Positions 19,279 to 28,896 are shown, counted from the first letter of the stretch. The stretch: DNA of 42,888 bases from Coriobacteriia bacterium (GCA_009778715.1 WRFR01000013.1:1-42888); one strand, 5' to 3'. A program made the numbers and translations. The notes: generated from the letters alone by a model not told the origin.

Positions 19279-20868
19279 TTAGTGTCTAAAGTGGCGATGC
19301 CCCGTAAACAACAGCGCTACGTCCGCTGCGTCAGCGGCAGCGATGACCTCATCGTCACGTATCGAGCCACCCGGCTGGATGACCGCAGTCACGCCAGAGG
19401 CGGCCAGAACTTCCAGACTGTCCGCGAAGGGCATGAACGCGTCGCTTGCCGCCACGGCGCCCCGGGCTGCCTCGCCTGCGTGGCCGACCGCAATGCGCGC
19501 CGAATCCACGCGATTGGGCTGTCCGGCTCCCAGTCCCAACAGCGCCTCACCACGGCAGATGATGATGGCATTACTCTTGACCGACTTGCAGACCTTCCAC
19601 GCAAACAGCAGCGCACGGCGCTCAGCCTCGGTGGGCTGGCGCTTAGTTGGCACGGTAAACGTCGCCGGATCTTCCGCCACAACGTCGAGCTCCTGGATCA
19701 ACACCCCGCCCGACGTCGCGCGTAGCTCGACGTCGCCTCCCGGCGGTGGTACCGCGCCCGTTGCCAGAACGCGCATGTTCTTCTTGGTATGAAGCAGTTC
19801 AAGCGCCCCGTCCGTATACTCAGGCGCAACCAACACCTCGACGAACTGCTTGTTGGCAAAAATCGCCTCGACGACCTCTGCGGTGACCGGGCGATTGAAC
19901 GCGACGATGCCGCCGTAGGCGCTCACCGGGTCGCCCGCCCAAGCGGCCTGATAGGCTTCGACCAGGTCGTCATGCGAAGACAGCCCGCAGGGATTAGCGT
20001 GCTTGATGATAGCACAGGCAGGCTCGGCAAACTCGCGCACTGCAGCCCAGGCGGCGTCGGTATCAAGGATGTTGTTGTAGGAGAGCTCCTTGCCGTTGAG
20101 CTGCTGAGCCGTCGCAATGCTGCCGGGTGCGGCATCGTCACGCTGGTAGAACGCCGCCTGCTGATGCGGGTTCTCACCATAGCGCAGGTCCTGGCGTTTG
20201 CTCAGGTGAAGCGTGAGTTCCGGCGCGGACAAGTCAAGCGTACGCGCTGAGATTGCGGCTTGAGGGCCGCAATGACGTGAGTGATCAAGGTACTCTGTGA
20301 TCGCGCGGTCATAAGCGCTCGTCGTCGCAAAAACGCGCTGGGCAAAGGCGCGCCGGGTCTCCGGCAGCGTCGCGCCCGCGTTGGCGCGCATCTCTGCAAG
20401 CACCTGCTCGTACTGGTCTGGCGAACTGACCACCGTGACCGCAGCGAAGTTCTTCGCCGCGCTGCGCAGCATCGAGGGCCCGCCAATGTCGATGTGCTCG
20501 ACCGCGTCGGCCTCCGTCACATCGGGGTTGGCAACGGTCTCTTCAAACGCGTAGAGGTTGACACACACCAAGTCGATGAGCTCGATGCCACGCTCGGCGA
20601 CCGTGGCCTGATGCTGCGGGTTATCACGCAGGGCAAGCAGCGCGCCGTGGACTTTGGGGTGCAGGGTCTTCACGCGCCCGTCGAGCATCTCGGGCGCGCC
20701 CGTGAAGTCCTCAATGGGACGCACGGGTACCCCCGCCTCAGCCAGCGTACGCGCGGTACCTCCGGTCGAAACCAGCTCGACGCCAAACTCCTCTGCCAGT
20801 ACACGGCAAAATTCAACCAAGCCGGCCTTATCAGTGACCGACACCAACGCACGCTTAATGGGACTCAT
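19279..20868 (-). CDS. purH: Bifunctional AICAR formyltransferase / IMP cyclohydrolase
   Basis: Catalyses the last two steps of IMP synthesis, formylating AICAR with 10-formyl-THF and closing the ring. The 529-residue length is normal. The N-terminal MGS-like cyclohydrolase domain reads RALVSVTDKAGLVEF, ELVSTGGTARTL and GRVKTLHPKVHGALL. The formyltransferase domain has DLRYGENPHQQAAFY, the catalytic Lys-His in IIKHANPCGL and KSVKSNAIIICR. It ends FTGHRHFRH as most PurH proteins do. GAGGAG precedes ATG 20868. It is separate from the main purine cluster and lies 75 bases downstream of the T-box-controlled trpX-like gene with no terminator seen between them. Confidence 0.97.
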   Translation of the reverse strand: MSPIKRALVSVTDKAGLVEFCRVLAEEFGVELVSTGGTARTLAEAGVPVRPIEDFTGAPEMLDGRVKTLHPKVHGALLALRDNPQHQATVAERGIELIDLVCVNLYAFEETVANPDVTEADAVEHIDIGGPSMLRSAAKNFAAVTVVSSPDQYEQVLAEMRANAGATLPETRRAFAQRVFATTSAYDRAITEYLDHSRHCGPQAAISARTLDLSAPELTLHLSKRQDLRYGENPHQQAAFYQRDDAAPGSIATAQQLNGKELSYNNILDTDAAWAAVREFAEPACAIIKHANPCGLSSHDDLVEAYQAAWAGDPVSAYGGIVAFNRPVTAEVVEAIFANKQFVEVLVAPEYTDGALELLHTKKNMRVLATGAVPPPGGDVELRATSGGVLIQELDVVAEDPATFTVPTKRQPTEAERRALLFAWKVCKSVKSNAIIICRGEALLGLGAGQPNRVDSARIAVGHAGEAARGAVAASDAFMPFADSLEVLAASGVTAVIQPGGSIRDDEVIAAADAADVALLFTGHRHFRH

Positions 20869-20943
20869 GAACCACTCCTCAAATAAGTTTTATACCATGC
20901 TTCCATCATACCCCAGGCCATTACTCGTTGGAGCGGCGGCGCG

Positions 20944-22038
20944 TCAGAGCATTTTGGCGTCTTTATATTTATCCGGTATCGTGATGCCAAACAAGTCCGC
21001 TTCTTTTTTGTTGATGTCGATCTGGTACTCTTTGGTCATCACCTCGATCGGCATATCAGCCGGCTTGGCGCCTTTTAATATGCTGACCGCCATCGCAGCC
21101 GCCTTTTTGCCCAGCTCGGTATAGTTGACGCCAGCTGTTGCCAGTCCGCCGTCGGTGACCAGGCTGTCGGCGCCCACAATGATCGGGATCTTAGCGGAGT
21201 TAGCTACCTGGCTTACCGTTGGCATGGCCGAGGCAACCGTGTTGTCGGTCGGCACATAGATGACATCGCACTTCTGGACCAGCGCCTGCGTGACCTGCTG
21301 AATGTCATTGCTGTTGGTCACCGTCAACTCAGTTGTCGCAAGGCCCTTGGCTTCGACCGCCTTCTTGATCAGGCTGACCTGCTCAACAGAGTTCGCCTCG
21401 CCGGAATTGTAGAGAAACCCTACGGTTTTTGCGCGGGGTACTAAGTCCGTAATAAGCGCGACCTGCGCGTCGACCGGCGCCATGTCGCTGACCCCGGTGA
21501 CGTTTCCGCCTGGATGATCGTTGCTCTGCGCCAGCTTGGCCGCCGTAAAACTCGTGATCGCCGCGCCGACAACAGGAATGTCCTTGGTTTGTGCCGCGAC
21601 CGCCTGAGCCGCCGGCGTCGCGATGGCAAGTACCAGATCCTTTTTGTCCGCGATAAAGCGCTGCGAGATCGTGTTCATGGTGCTCTGGTCGCCCTGGGCG
21701 TTTTGAAAGTCGAGCTTGACCTTGTCGGCATAGCCCTGTTCTTTCAAGCCCTCTTTGAAACCCGTGTAAATCGTATCGAGCGAGGGATGCTCGATTGGCT
21801 GAATTACGCCGATCTGATATACCTTCTTCGAGGCGGTGTTCTTCTGGCTAGTCGCAGCGGTGTTGGCGCCGCAACCTGCCAGCGCGCTTGTGAGTCCCGT
21901 TACCAGCAGCGCCGCAAGCAGCAGCGCCAGCCCCCGTCGCAGCACTCCGCGCACCGTTACCAGCTTCTGGTGGTTTGGGCTTTCCCCCTCACAAAAAGTC
22001 CGCGTTTGCCCTGCTCTTGCCTTTGTCGTGCGTCCCAT
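20944..22038 (-). CDS. trpX: Lipoprotein ABC substrate-binding protein, probably tryptophan (TrpX)
   Basis: A 364-residue lipoprotein of the ABC_sub_bind (PF04392-type) family. After a basic N-terminus and hydrophobic LALLLAALLVTGL, the lipobox LAGC gives the lipidated Cys. The mature part shows the family pattern YQIGVIQPIEHPSLDTIYTG, AIATPAAQAV, VGFLYNSGEANS and IIVGADSLVT. Family members bind small amino acids or related solutes, and TrpX proteins import tryptophan. The assignment to Trp rests on the T-box upstream, whose specifier is UGG. ATG 22038 follows AAAGGAG. No permease or ATPase gene (trpY, trpZ) is adjacent; purH follows instead, so the transporter partner must be encoded elsewhere or the gene is an orphan. 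Confidence 0.82.
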   Translation of the reverse strand: MGRTTKARAGQTRTFCEGESPNHQKLVTVRGVLRRGLALLLAALLVTGLTSALAGCGANTAATSQKNTASKKVYQIGVIQPIEHPSLDTIYTGFKEGLKEQGYADKVKLDFQNAQGDQSTMNTISQRFIADKKDLVLAIATPAAQAVAAQTKDIPVVGAAITSFTAAKLAQSNDHPGGNVTGVSDMAPVDAQVALITDLVPRAKTVGFLYNSGEANSVEQVSLIKKAVEAKGLATTELTVTNSNDIQQVTQALVQKCDVIYVPTDNTVASAMPTVSQVANSAKIPIIVGADSLVTDGGLATAGVNYTELGKKAAAMAVSILKGAKPADMPIEVMTKEYQIDINKKEADLFGITIPDKYKDAKML

Positions 22039-22104
22039 GGCCGTACTCCTTTCGCGAACGCGATGTGGCAACACCGACGTTCGGATCGTGCAGCTCAGGA
22101 CAAC

Positions 22105-22143
22105 AAAAAACGTCCCTTGCTGCGTTCCTGCAGTCAAGGGACG
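22105..22143 (-). terminator. T-box-controlled intrinsic terminator
   Basis: Minus-strand CGTCCCTTG (from 22143) pairs with CAAGGGACG (ending 22111), with an inner CTGC/GCAG extension, then a run of six T. It competes with the T-box antiterminator just upstream and lies about 65 bases before the trpX-like start. Confidence 0.93.
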
Positions 22144-22397
22144 AGATGAATTCCCGCGGTGCCACCCTTGTTGGCTGCCGCCACCATGGCGGAAGCCCTC
22201 TTGGCCCAGGTCTTTGGCGCCGCGCCGCGCGCGGTACCGGTCAACCCAGTTTCCTGCTCACGGGAGGAAGTCCGCCGACCATTACGTCGGAGCCTCAGAA
22301 GTCCATTCTGCTTATCCGCGTCACCGGGATCACACCATCCCCGGCTCTCTGAGACGCAAGCGACAAGCGTACTCTTCTTCGTCACAGGCCTTACTGG
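22105..22397 (-). ncRNA. T-box riboswitch, tryptophan-specific
   Basis: The leader of the trpX-like gene carries the T-box core GGGTGGCACCGCGG (22154-22167, minus strand) followed by the antiterminator/terminator pair. In Stem I, AGAGAG and GGTGTGA mark the distal part. AGTA on the 5' side faces GAATGGA on the 3' side of the specifier loop, closed by GAAG/CTTC and by GCTTGTC/GATAAGC. The specifier is TGG at 22303-22305, the Trp codon. The base after TGG in the T-box bulge is C, which matches a G discriminator, the usual base of bacterial tRNA-Trp. Uncharged tRNA-Trp should therefore stabilise the antiterminator and turn the gene on. Confidence 0.93.
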
Positions 22398-22403
22398 AGA
22401 TTT

Positions 22404-22432
22404 ACTCTAGCAAATCTGATCATCTGATGCAA
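22404..22432 (-). promoter_or_regulatory. Promoter of the T-box leader
   Basis: TTGCAT (22427-22432) and TAGAGT (22404-22409) are 17 bases apart on the minus strand. A TGn extension precedes the -10. The start would fall just before Stem I of the T-box. Confidence 0.6.
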
Positions 22433-22475
22433 GCGGCGCCCGTATTGGGGTGATTATCCGGGTAGCGGAAAAGTA

Positions 22476-22576
22476 TGACGCGCCTGAACGTCGTCTGACG
22501 AGGCGTCGTAAAACGTGGCGGGCTTAAAGCCCGCGAGTTTTACGAGAACAAAGTCAGGCGTCGTTCAGGCGCGTCA
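22476..22576. repeat. Nested hairpin element after the V-ATPase operon
   Basis: Three nested inverted repeats share one axis: outer arms 22477-22499 and 22553-22575 (21 of 23 paired), middle arms 22506-22514 and 22537-22545 (perfect 9 bp), and inner hairpin 22518-22534 (GCGGGCT/AGCCCGC). The right outer arm contains the stop codon of the small membrane-protein gene. It probably ends or stabilises the V-ATPase transcript. There is no classical T-run. Confidence 0.75.
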
Positions 22577-22864
22577 GAGCGCTTTTACTAAGGTGTTAAT
22601 GATGTAGATGACCAGGAACAGGACGACAGTCAGAATCACGCCATCAGCAATAAATGCCCAGGCAAGCAGACGCCGACGCCTCCCCTGTAACTCCGCCACC
22701 GCTTTCTTATCTGTACTTGCCGACGCTTCTGGATAGCGATCAATAATGAGATTGATCGTGATCCACACAACGGTCGCCATGATACCAAGGAACACAGCAA
22801 AGAGCGCTATAACTATAGCTAACGCGGTTGCGCTTGGGGGTGCTTGGATAACGGTAAGATTCAT
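22574..22864 (-). CDS. Small two-helix membrane protein of the V-ATPase operon, unknown function
   Basis: A 96-residue protein with two membrane segments, ~15-38 (ALAIVIALFAVFLGIMATVV) and ~70-93 (WAFIADGVILTVVLFLVIYI), joined by a charged loop with GRRRR. I do not recognise a family. AGGAGGAG precedes ATG 22864; a GTG at 22870 overlaps that site. It starts 11 bases after the subunit D stop, so it is the last gene of the V-ATPase operon. Other V-ATPase operons (for example ntp in enterococci) also end in small non-core genes, but I see no sequence similarity I could claim. A role in ATPase assembly or ion transport is only a guess from position. Confidence 0.75.
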   Translation of the reverse strand: MNLTVIQAPPSATALAIVIALFAVFLGIMATVVWITINLIIDRYPEASASTDKKAVAELQGRRRRLLAWAFIADGVILTVVLFLVIYIINTLVKAL

Positions 22865-22875
22865 GACCACTCCTC

Positions 22876-23520
22876 CTACTGTGCCATCGACTTACGGCGC
22901 TCGATGTTCTTCTTAACTTTTTTCAGACGGAACAATTCCTCACGCGTGCGCTCATCTAAGGTCTGGCCGATGTAGGCAACCTGTTCCTGGAGCTCCGGGA
23001 TACGAATCTGCTCAAGCGCGTTAACGCGTCGGTTGGTCTTCGAGATCTCCTCGCCCAGGCGGCGCAGGGATACTTCCGTTTCCGCATACGTCAATATTGC
23101 GTCGATCGCTTCCTCAAAGCCCTGCGCGGCGTCATCGATGCGCAGCGAAACACCAGTGGGCGAATAGCCGCGTGTGAAGGCGTTCTTACGTGCTGAGGGC
23201 ACCTGCTTGATGTCAGGTACCATCACGCCCATGATCGTGCGCCCATCAATGTCGATCAGCGTTTCTCCGGTCGAGGCCAGGGCAACCGAGTGCACCGCGG
23301 CCTCGCCTCCCGTTGCCTGCGCGACCTCAAGGCCGTACTGCGCCTTGCGAAGCGCTGCCGCAAGCTCATCGGAATGCTGCACCGTCTGGTCGACCAGCTT
23401 CATGAATTCAGCCAGCAGCGCATCGCGCTTGCTCTTCAGCAGCTCCATGCCTTGCTGGGCGGTGTTGATCTGCTCGCGGCGCGCAAGCAGCTCTGAACGA
23501 GTAGGACGGACTTCCTCCAC
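22876..23520 (-). CDS. ntpD: V-type ATPase subunit D
   Basis: Central rotor shaft subunit that turns inside the A3B3 ring. The 214-residue length matches the family. It opens with the typical RPTRSELLARREQINTAQQG and is mostly long helices, with a conserved block ALEQIRIPELQEQVAYIGQTLDERTREELFRLKKVKK split here by my reading into helix and turn. The end is basic (IERRKSMAQ). The start is GTG 23520 with GGAGG ten bases upstream, six bases after the subunit B stop. Position after A and B is the standard order. Confidence 0.95.
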   Translation of the reverse strand: MEEVRPTRSELLARREQINTAQQGMELLKSKRDALLAEFMKLVDQTVQHSDELAAALRKAQYGLEVAQATGGEAAVHSVALASTGETLIDIDGRTIMGVMVPDIKQVPSARKNAFTRGYSPTGVSLRIDDAAQGFEEAIDAILTYAETEVSLRRLGEEISKTNRRVNALEQIRIPELQEQVAYIGQTLDERTREELFRLKKVKKNIERRKSMAQ

Positions 23521-23526
23521 GCTCTG

Positions 23527-25068
23527 CTAACCTCCCCGGTTCACAATCGTCTGAGCTTCAGGACTGACGACCTTGTTGACTGCACGGGCTGCGCTTTTCG
23601 CCTGCTCGTTTATGCGACGCAGTTCTTTCTCGCTGCTGGTCTCCTCCTTCTCGGAAGCAACAGCGCCATCAGCCAGCGAATCCTGCGTCGGATAGTATTT
23701 GTCGATGAAGGAGCGTACGCGCTTAAGCTCGTCCATGGGAAGTATCGTCAGAAGCTTCCAGCCCAGGTCGAGCGTCTCTTCGATCGTGCGCCCCGTCGCT
23801 CCCTGCGCGATGAACGTGTCCTCGAAGGCCTCCGCGAACTTCAGGAAGCTGCGGTCAGAGCCAGAGAGCGCCTCTTCGCCGATGATGGCGACCAGGCGAC
23901 GCAGCTCGGCGCCGCGCGCATAGGCGGAGTAGAGCTGGTTGGCAAGGGCACTGTGATCCTCGCGAGTCTTGCCCGGGCCAATGCCTGAGTTCATCAGGCG
24001 CGACAGGCACGGCAGTGCGTCGACCGGCGGGAATAGGCCGCGGCGGTGCAGGCCGCGCGAAAGCACGATCTGGCCCTCCGTGATGTAGCCCGTCAGGTCA
24101 GGGATGGGGTGTGTGATGTCGTCGTCAGGCATCGAGACGATCGGCAGCTGCGTGATCGAGCCCTTGCTGCCCTTGATGCGCCCGGCGCGCTCATAGATCG
24201 TCGAAAGGTCGGTGTAGAGGTAGCCCGGATAGCCGCGGCGCCCCGGCACTTCCTCGCGCGCTGTCGAGATCTCACGCAGCGCCTCGCAGTAGTTCGTCAT
24301 GTCCGAGAGCACCACCAGCACCTGCATCTCGCAGGTAAAGGCCAAATACTCGGCCACGGTCAACGCGCAACGAGGGGTCAGTATGCGCTCGACGGTCGGG
24401 TCATCTGCCAGGTTGCGGAAGAATACCACGCGGTCAAGCGCCCCGGATTCCTCGAAGCTCTTAATAAAGTAAGACGCCTCGCGGTTCGTGATCCCCATCG
24501 CGCCGAAAACGATCGCGAATTCCTCGCCGGAAAGCACGCGCGCCTGGCGCACGATCAGCGCGGCCAGCTCGTTTGCGGGCAGGCCAGAGGCGGTAAAGAT
24601 TGGCAGCTTCTGTCCACGCACCAGCGTGTTGAGCCCGTCGATCGCAGAGACTCCCGTCTCGATGAAGTCCGACGGCTGATCGCGGCGCATTGGGTTGATC
24701 GGCGCCCCGTTGATGTCGCGGCGCTCCTCAGGCATGATCGGTTTGCCGCCGTCGATGGGCTTTCCTGTCCCGTCAAGGACACGCCCCAGAAGCTCGACCG
24801 ATACATTGATGCGCGCGACCTCACCCATAAAGCGCGCCGAAGTCACATCGACATCAATGCCGCTGGTGCCTTCATAGACCTGAACGACCGCGTTATCGCC
24901 TGAGACTTCCAGCACCTGTCCGGAGCGGACCTGTCCATCGGGCATCGTGATCTCGACGACTTCATCATAGGCGGCCTCGGTAACGCCGCTCACGATGATC
25001 AGCGGCCCGGCGACACTTTCCAGTGTGCTGTAGCGCGTTGTGGTCAGAGGAGCAATGAAACGCGCCAT
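23527..25068 (-). CDS. ntpB: V-type ATPase subunit B
   Basis: Non-catalytic nucleotide-binding subunit of the V1 ring. Recognised blocks are [77 protein letters not shown] and [20 protein letters not shown] [18 protein letters not shown]. The P-loop is replaced by [10 protein letters not shown], as expected for B. At 513 residues it is about 45 longer than most bacterial B subunits because of a charged C-terminal tail ([20 protein letters not shown]). ATG 25068 lies one base after the subunit A stop, with GGAGG inside the end of A. Confidence 0.96.
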   Translation of the reverse strand: MARFIAPLTTTRYSTLESVAGPLIIVSGVTEAAYDEVVEITMPDGQVRSGQVLEVSGDNAVVQVYEGTSGIDVDVTSARFMGEVARINVSVELLGRVLDGTGKPIDGGKPIMPEERRDINGAPINPMRRDQPSDFIETGVSAIDGLNTLVRGQKLPIFTASGLPANELAALIVRQARVLSGEEFAIVFGAMGITNREASYFIKSFEESGALDRVVFFRNLADDPTVERILTPRCALTVAEYLAFTCEMQVLVVLSDMTNYCEALREISTAREEVPGRRGYPGYLYTDLSTIYERAGRIKGSKGSITQLPIVSMPDDDITHPIPDLTGYITEGQIVLSRGLHRRGLFPPVDALPCLSRLMNSGIGPGKTREDHSALANQLYSAYARGAELRRLVAIIGEEALSGSDRSFLKFAEAFEDTFIAQGATGRTIEETLDLGWKLLTILPMDELKRVRSFIDKYYPTQDSLADGAVASEKEETSSEKELRRINEQAKSAARAVNKVVSPEAQTIVNRGG

Positions 25069-25069
25069 G

Positions 25070-26908
25070 TTAACCCACCTCCAAATGTGAAACTTGCTCG
25101 AGGATCTTCGGGAGCATCTCCTTGATCTGTCTGAGCGCTTCGTCGTGCGGCGTCGTCTTCAGCGCCGCGATCTGGTCGCGCAAAGGCAGCGCGAGTATTG
25201 TTGACAGCATGACGCCATTGGCGATCGCGGCTTGCATCGCCTCACCATAGGTAACGATCACATTCAGTATCGCAAACTGCTTCTCGATCGGGCAGTAGGC
25301 GTCGACCTCGTCAAACGCGAACTGCTGCAGGAAGTCCTCGCGGATCATACGCGCGATCTCCATCGTGCCCTTCTCGGCCTCCGGCAACGCGTCTGGCCCG
25401 ACCAACTGCACGATCTCCTGCAGTTCGATCTCTTTTTGCAGCGTGGCCATTGCTTTATCGCGTGTCGCCGCCCAGTCGTGGGCGACGTTATCCTCAAACC
25501 AGCGCGCCACCTGCCCCAGGAACAACGTGTAGCTCTTCGTCCAGCTGATCGCCGGGAAATGGCGCTGGTGCGCCAGGTCGGTATCAAGCGCCCAGAACGC
25601 TCCGGTCACCCGCAGCGAGTTCTGGGTCATCGGCTCGGACAGGTCGCCGCCTGCCGGCGAGACCGCGCCGACCATCGTGACCGATCCTTGCCCCCGGTCC
25701 TCAACGCTGTGACCGGCATCCCCACTGCTCCCCAGCGGGGTCACCAGGCCGCAGCGCTCATAAAACGCGGCCAGGCGGGTCGCCAGGTAAGCGGGGTAGC
25801 CTTCCTCGCCCGGCATCTCTTCAAGTCGGCCGGAGACCTCGCGCAGAGCCTCGCCCCAACGCGACGTCGAGTCGGCCATCATCGCGACCGAATAGCCCAT
25901 GTCGCGGTAATACTCAGCTAAGGTAATGCCCACATAAATAGAAGCCTCGCGCGCTGCCACCGGCATGTTCGACGTGTTGGCCACCAGTATCGTGCGCTCC
26001 ATTAACGGCGCCCCGGAACGTGGATCCTCCAGCTCCGGGAATTCCTGCAGGACCTCAGTCATCTCGTTACCGCGCTCGCCACATCCCACATAAACAATGA
26101 TGTCGACGTCGGCCCATTTCGCGAGCGACTGCTGTGTCACGGTCTTACCAGTACCAAAGCCGCCCGGGATGATGGCGTTGCCACCCAGGGCGATCGGGAA
26201 GAAGGTGTCAAGCACCCTCATGCCCGTGATAAAGGGCCGCGAAGGGTCAAGCTTGCGCTCGTAGGGGCGTCCCTCACGCACCGGCCAGCGCTGGGTCATC
26301 GTCAGCTTGGTCCCATCTTCCAGCGTCGCGATGACGTCGGTAATATGGTAGTTGCCGGGCGCCGCGATCGAAGTGATCTTGCCGGCGCCTCCCTGGGCGG
26401 CGGGCACCATGATCCGGTGAGCCAAAGGCCCTTCCGGGACCGTTCCCAGCACCTTGCCCGCATAGACCTCTTCGCCCTCATGGGCGACCGGCGTCCAGGC
26501 CCAGATCTCTTCCTCAGAAAGCGGCCGGATGCTCACACCACGCTCGATGAAAGCTCCGGTTTGTTCGGCCAGAAGCGAGAGCGGACGCTGAATCCCGTCG
26601 AAGACCGAGGTCAGAAGCCCCGGACCCAACTCGACAGTCAGAGGAGCACCAGTCGAGACAACTGGCTCGCCCACATGCAGACCAGAAGTCTCTTCATAGA
26701 CCTGGATCGTTGCGGTGTCTTCAAGCAGCTTGATGATCTCTCCCATCAGCTGCGCATCGCCCACGCGCACAATGTCATACATACGCGCGCCGATCATATG
26801 CTCCGCTACGACGACCGGTCCTGTGATACGGATGATCCGGCCAACACCTGTGCTTGGCACATCAGCGCTTTCAGCATAAGTTGGAGCGTCCTTGGTCTGC
26901 GTGCTCAC
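25070..26908 (-). CDS. ntpA: V-type ATPase catalytic subunit A
   Basis: Catalytic subunit of the V1 ring, hydrolysing or making ATP. The 612-residue protein has Walker A GGFGTGKT (249-256), the family-specific non-homologous insert before it (~115-190), the [11 protein letters not shown] block, [20 protein letters not shown] with the Walker B/arginine region, and [16 protein letters not shown]. All catalytic elements are intact. The start is GTG 26908, overlapping the subunit F stop by four bases (GTGA), so translation is coupled. Whether the enzyme works as an ATP synthase or a pump cannot be read from this subunit. Confidence 0.98.
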   Translation of the reverse strand: MSTQTKDAPTYAESADVPSTGVGRIIRITGPVVVAEHMIGARMYDIVRVGDAQLMGEIIKLLEDTATIQVYEETSGLHVGEPVVSTGAPLTVELGPGLLTSVFDGIQRPLSLLAEQTGAFIERGVSIRPLSEEEIWAWTPVAHEGEEVYAGKVLGTVPEGPLAHRIMVPAAQGGAGKITSIAAPGNYHITDVIATLEDGTKLTMTQRWPVREGRPYERKLDPSRPFITGMRVLDTFFPIALGGNAIIPGGFGTGKTVTQQSLAKWADVDIIVYVGCGERGNEMTEVLQEFPELEDPRSGAPLMERTILVANTSNMPVAAREASIYVGITLAEYYRDMGYSVAMMADSTSRWGEALREVSGRLEEMPGEEGYPAYLATRLAAFYERCGLVTPLGSSGDAGHSVEDRGQGSVTMVGAVSPAGGDLSEPMTQNSLRVTGAFWALDTDLAHQRHFPAISWTKSYTLFLGQVARWFEDNVAHDWAATRDKAMATLQKEIELQEIVQLVGPDALPEAEKGTMEIARMIREDFLQQFAFDEVDAYCPIEKQFAILNVIVTYGEAMQAAIANGVMLSTILALPLRDQIAALKTTPHDEALRQIKEMLPKILEQVSHLEVG

Positions 26909-27246
26909 GACCCTGCCTCCTTCTTCAGCTTGATATCAAAACCTACCGCCCGGCGGATCATATCCTGCAGCCGTCCGCTCATATATTCAGCGACGTTCAG
27001 CCGATCCGCCAGGGGAAGCATAACAACGACCGGGCGATACACCGAGTCGATCTTCTTCTGGAGTCGCTCGTCGATGGCCTTCTCGTAGCGCTCATCGACC
27101 GCGATGATGCCGATGCTCTCATCCTCGAAGAGTTGGGTCAACTCCTGGTGCATACTCTCAACCGAATCCACCGTGATGACCTCAGTACCACCAAGGCGAA
27201 AGCCGTCAGCAACTCGCTCATCTGTTACGGCGACAAACTTATACAA
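26905..27246 (-). CDS. ntpG: V-type ATPase subunit F
   Basis: Small rotor-associated subunit, 113 residues, corresponding to NtpG of Enterococcus and subunit F of archaeal/Thermus enzymes. Typical features are [20 protein letters not shown] at the start, [12 protein letters not shown] in the middle and the P-V-V-V-M-L-P strand near residue 72. The start is TTG 27246, overlapping the subunit C stop by eight bases, which suggests translational coupling. The position between C and A is standard. Confidence 0.92.
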   Translation of the reverse strand: MYKFVAVTDERVADGFRLGGTEVITVDSVESMHQELTQLFEDESIGIIAVDERYEKAIDERLQKKIDSVYRPVVVMLPLADRLNVAEYMSGRLQDMIRRAVGFDIKLKKEAGS

Positions 27247-28333
27247 GGATCAGGTCCTTTCGGATGATCTCAGGATCAACGTGCCGGTTGAGGCCGTGCG
27301 CGATGATGTTGAGATTGGTCACTTCATTTTCCCTGGCTGTCAGATATGACAAGGTCACACCAAAGCCCAGGATGTCACCATAGCCTTTTTCGATCGTCTC
27401 TCTGGTAAGCTGAGCCTCCATCGCCCGCTCGAACTCAGAAAGGTGCCCCGTGAGCAAGTAGCCTTCGTAACCGGCCGCCAGGGCCTTCTTGTACGCAGGT
27501 ATGTCTAAAGAGTTGATCAGCTCGAAAAGATCCTCGCATCCCATGAGCGAAGCGAACTTTTTCTCGTCCAGATAGCATCCGCCCAGCAGAAAATACGAGA
27601 GCGGCTCTTCGACTTCGCCCGTGGTCTCGACCAGGCGGATCAGTGTTGCCAGGTTGAGCCGGTCGACCTCTTGCCCAAAGACACTACGCGCAAAGCGCAC
27701 CCCTTCTCCGAGGCCCCGGAACTTCGAACGCGCCCACTTCAGGTAGGCATGATCGAGCTGGAGCTCGAAGTCGGCGACCTGCTCGTGAAGATAATAAGCC
27801 TCAAGCCCCTGTGCAAAAGCCTGCCGATACGGCAGTCTCCAGGTCAGCGCCAGAGCGACGACATCTTCCAGTGTTTGCTGGCGAGCAAGAGCGCGGATGT
27901 TATCGGCGCTGATCGAAACTCCGACCCCCACAAAAGCGCTGTCATACTCAGAGAGCACAACGCCTGCCGCCTTCGCGCGGATGATCGTCTTGATATCCTG
28001 AATGTCCCACTTGGTCGCCAGCGCCTCCAGAAGGCTGCGATAGCGTGACTCACTCATCTCATAGACCCAAAAATACGTCTGCGACAACATCATCTGGAGG
28101 GCATACGAAACAGCCTCGATCCCGGTTTGCGTCAAGAGCGCTTTGCCGAGCACTGGCCCGTAACTGCCCCCCTTCAGATGTTCGACGAAGGAGTCAAGAC
28201 CTGGCTCATGCAGAAAATTCTCCAGGTCGCTTGCTTTCAGTAGCAAACTGCGTTTTGCGCGTATCCGTGAGTTAAGATACGGAGTCCCACCTGGCGATGG
28301 TTTGGCCTTTGTTGCTACCAGCTCCGGAGTCAC
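27239..28333 (-). CDS. ntpC: V-type ATPase subunit C (d-like)
   Basis: Socket subunit that joins the rotor shaft to the membrane ring. The 364-residue, mostly helical protein has the family pattern PYLNSRIRAKRSLLL, YGPVLGKALLTQTGIEAV, DIQDIKTIIRAKAAG and, near the end, ILGFGVTLSYLTARENEVTN then IIAHGLNRH. The C-terminal ENEVTNLNIIAHGL (usually E-N-x-x-x-N-L-x-x-I) is a strong marker. Start is GTG 28333, overlapping the subunit E stop by four bases (GTGA). Confidence 0.94.
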   Translation of the reverse strand: MTPELVATKAKPSPGGTPYLNSRIRAKRSLLLKASDLENFLHEPGLDSFVEHLKGGSYGPVLGKALLTQTGIEAVSYALQMMLSQTYFWVYEMSESRYRSLLEALATKWDIQDIKTIIRAKAAGVVLSEYDSAFVGVGVSISADNIRALARQQTLEDVVALALTWRLPYRQAFAQGLEAYYLHEQVADFELQLDHAYLKWARSKFRGLGEGVRFARSVFGQEVDRLNLATLIRLVETTGEVEEPLSYFLLGGCYLDEKKFASLMGCEDLFELINSLDIPAYKKALAAGYEGYLLTGHLSEFERAMEAQLTRETIEKGYGDILGFGVTLSYLTARENEVTNLNIIAHGLNRHVDPEIIRKDLILV

Positions 28334-28896
28334 GAAGCAAGCACCTCCGAAACCAACTCGCCGTATTTCTCATGAACACGTTGGAGCCGATCCTCAAAGG
28401 TGGAGCCCCGCTGAATTCGCCCATCGGCCGAAGTCACCATAACCCCGCCTACGGTCTTGATATCGGTCACACAGGAAACCCCGGGATAGAGCGAAGCGAT
28501 GAGCTCCCGGTCCTTCGGGTCAACATGCAGGACATATTCTCCCTGAAGACCAGCAGTCGCGTCTGCGACCAGCTTGCTTAAGATATCGGGATATTGACTG
28601 CTTGACCTGATCTCGCGGATCTTGAGAGCAGCGCGGACAAAGACCTCCTCGAAGACCTCCCGCTTCACATCGGCGACACGCCGACGATAGCCAGAAGACT
28701 CCTTGCGCAGCTCTTGTTCCGCAAGAGCCTGGTTTTTGCCTACGGTCTCTGCCAGGTAGGCTTCAGCAGTCGCATCTGCGGCTGCCTGAGCCTGCGCGGT
28801 GATCTCATCGGCCTGGGCCTGGGCTTGAGCGCTTATCTGGTCGATCTCGGAATCAGCCTGCACTTCAAGAGCGGCCATTAGTTCCTCGATTGCCAT
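28330..28896 (-). CDS. ntpE: V-type ATPase subunit E
   Basis: Peripheral stalk subunit of 188 residues. The N-terminal half is a long Ala/Gln/Glu-rich coiled coil (QISAQAQAQADEITAQAQAA). The C-terminal half is the globular head, with LHVDPKDRELIASLYPG and the conserved GGVMVTSADGRIQRGSTFEDRL (last part, GGxxxxxxDGxIxxxNTxxxRL). It lies ten bases after subunit K. It would pair with the G/H-like subunit at the head of the operon to form the stalk. Confidence 0.93.
   Translation of the reverse strand: MAIEELMAALEVQADSEIDQISAQAQAQADEITAQAQAAADATAEAYLAETVGKNQALAEQELRKESSGYRRRVADVKREVFEEVFVRAALKIREIRSSSQYPDILSKLVADATAGLQGEYVLHVDPKDRELIASLYPGVSCVTDIKTVGGVMVTSADGRIQRGSTFEDRLQRVHEKYGELVSEVLAS

Noticed and set aside
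22154..22167. A plus-strand regulatory motif with the sequence CCGCGGTGCCACCC
   Set aside because: It is the reverse complement of the T-box core and is fully explained by the minus-strand riboswitch.
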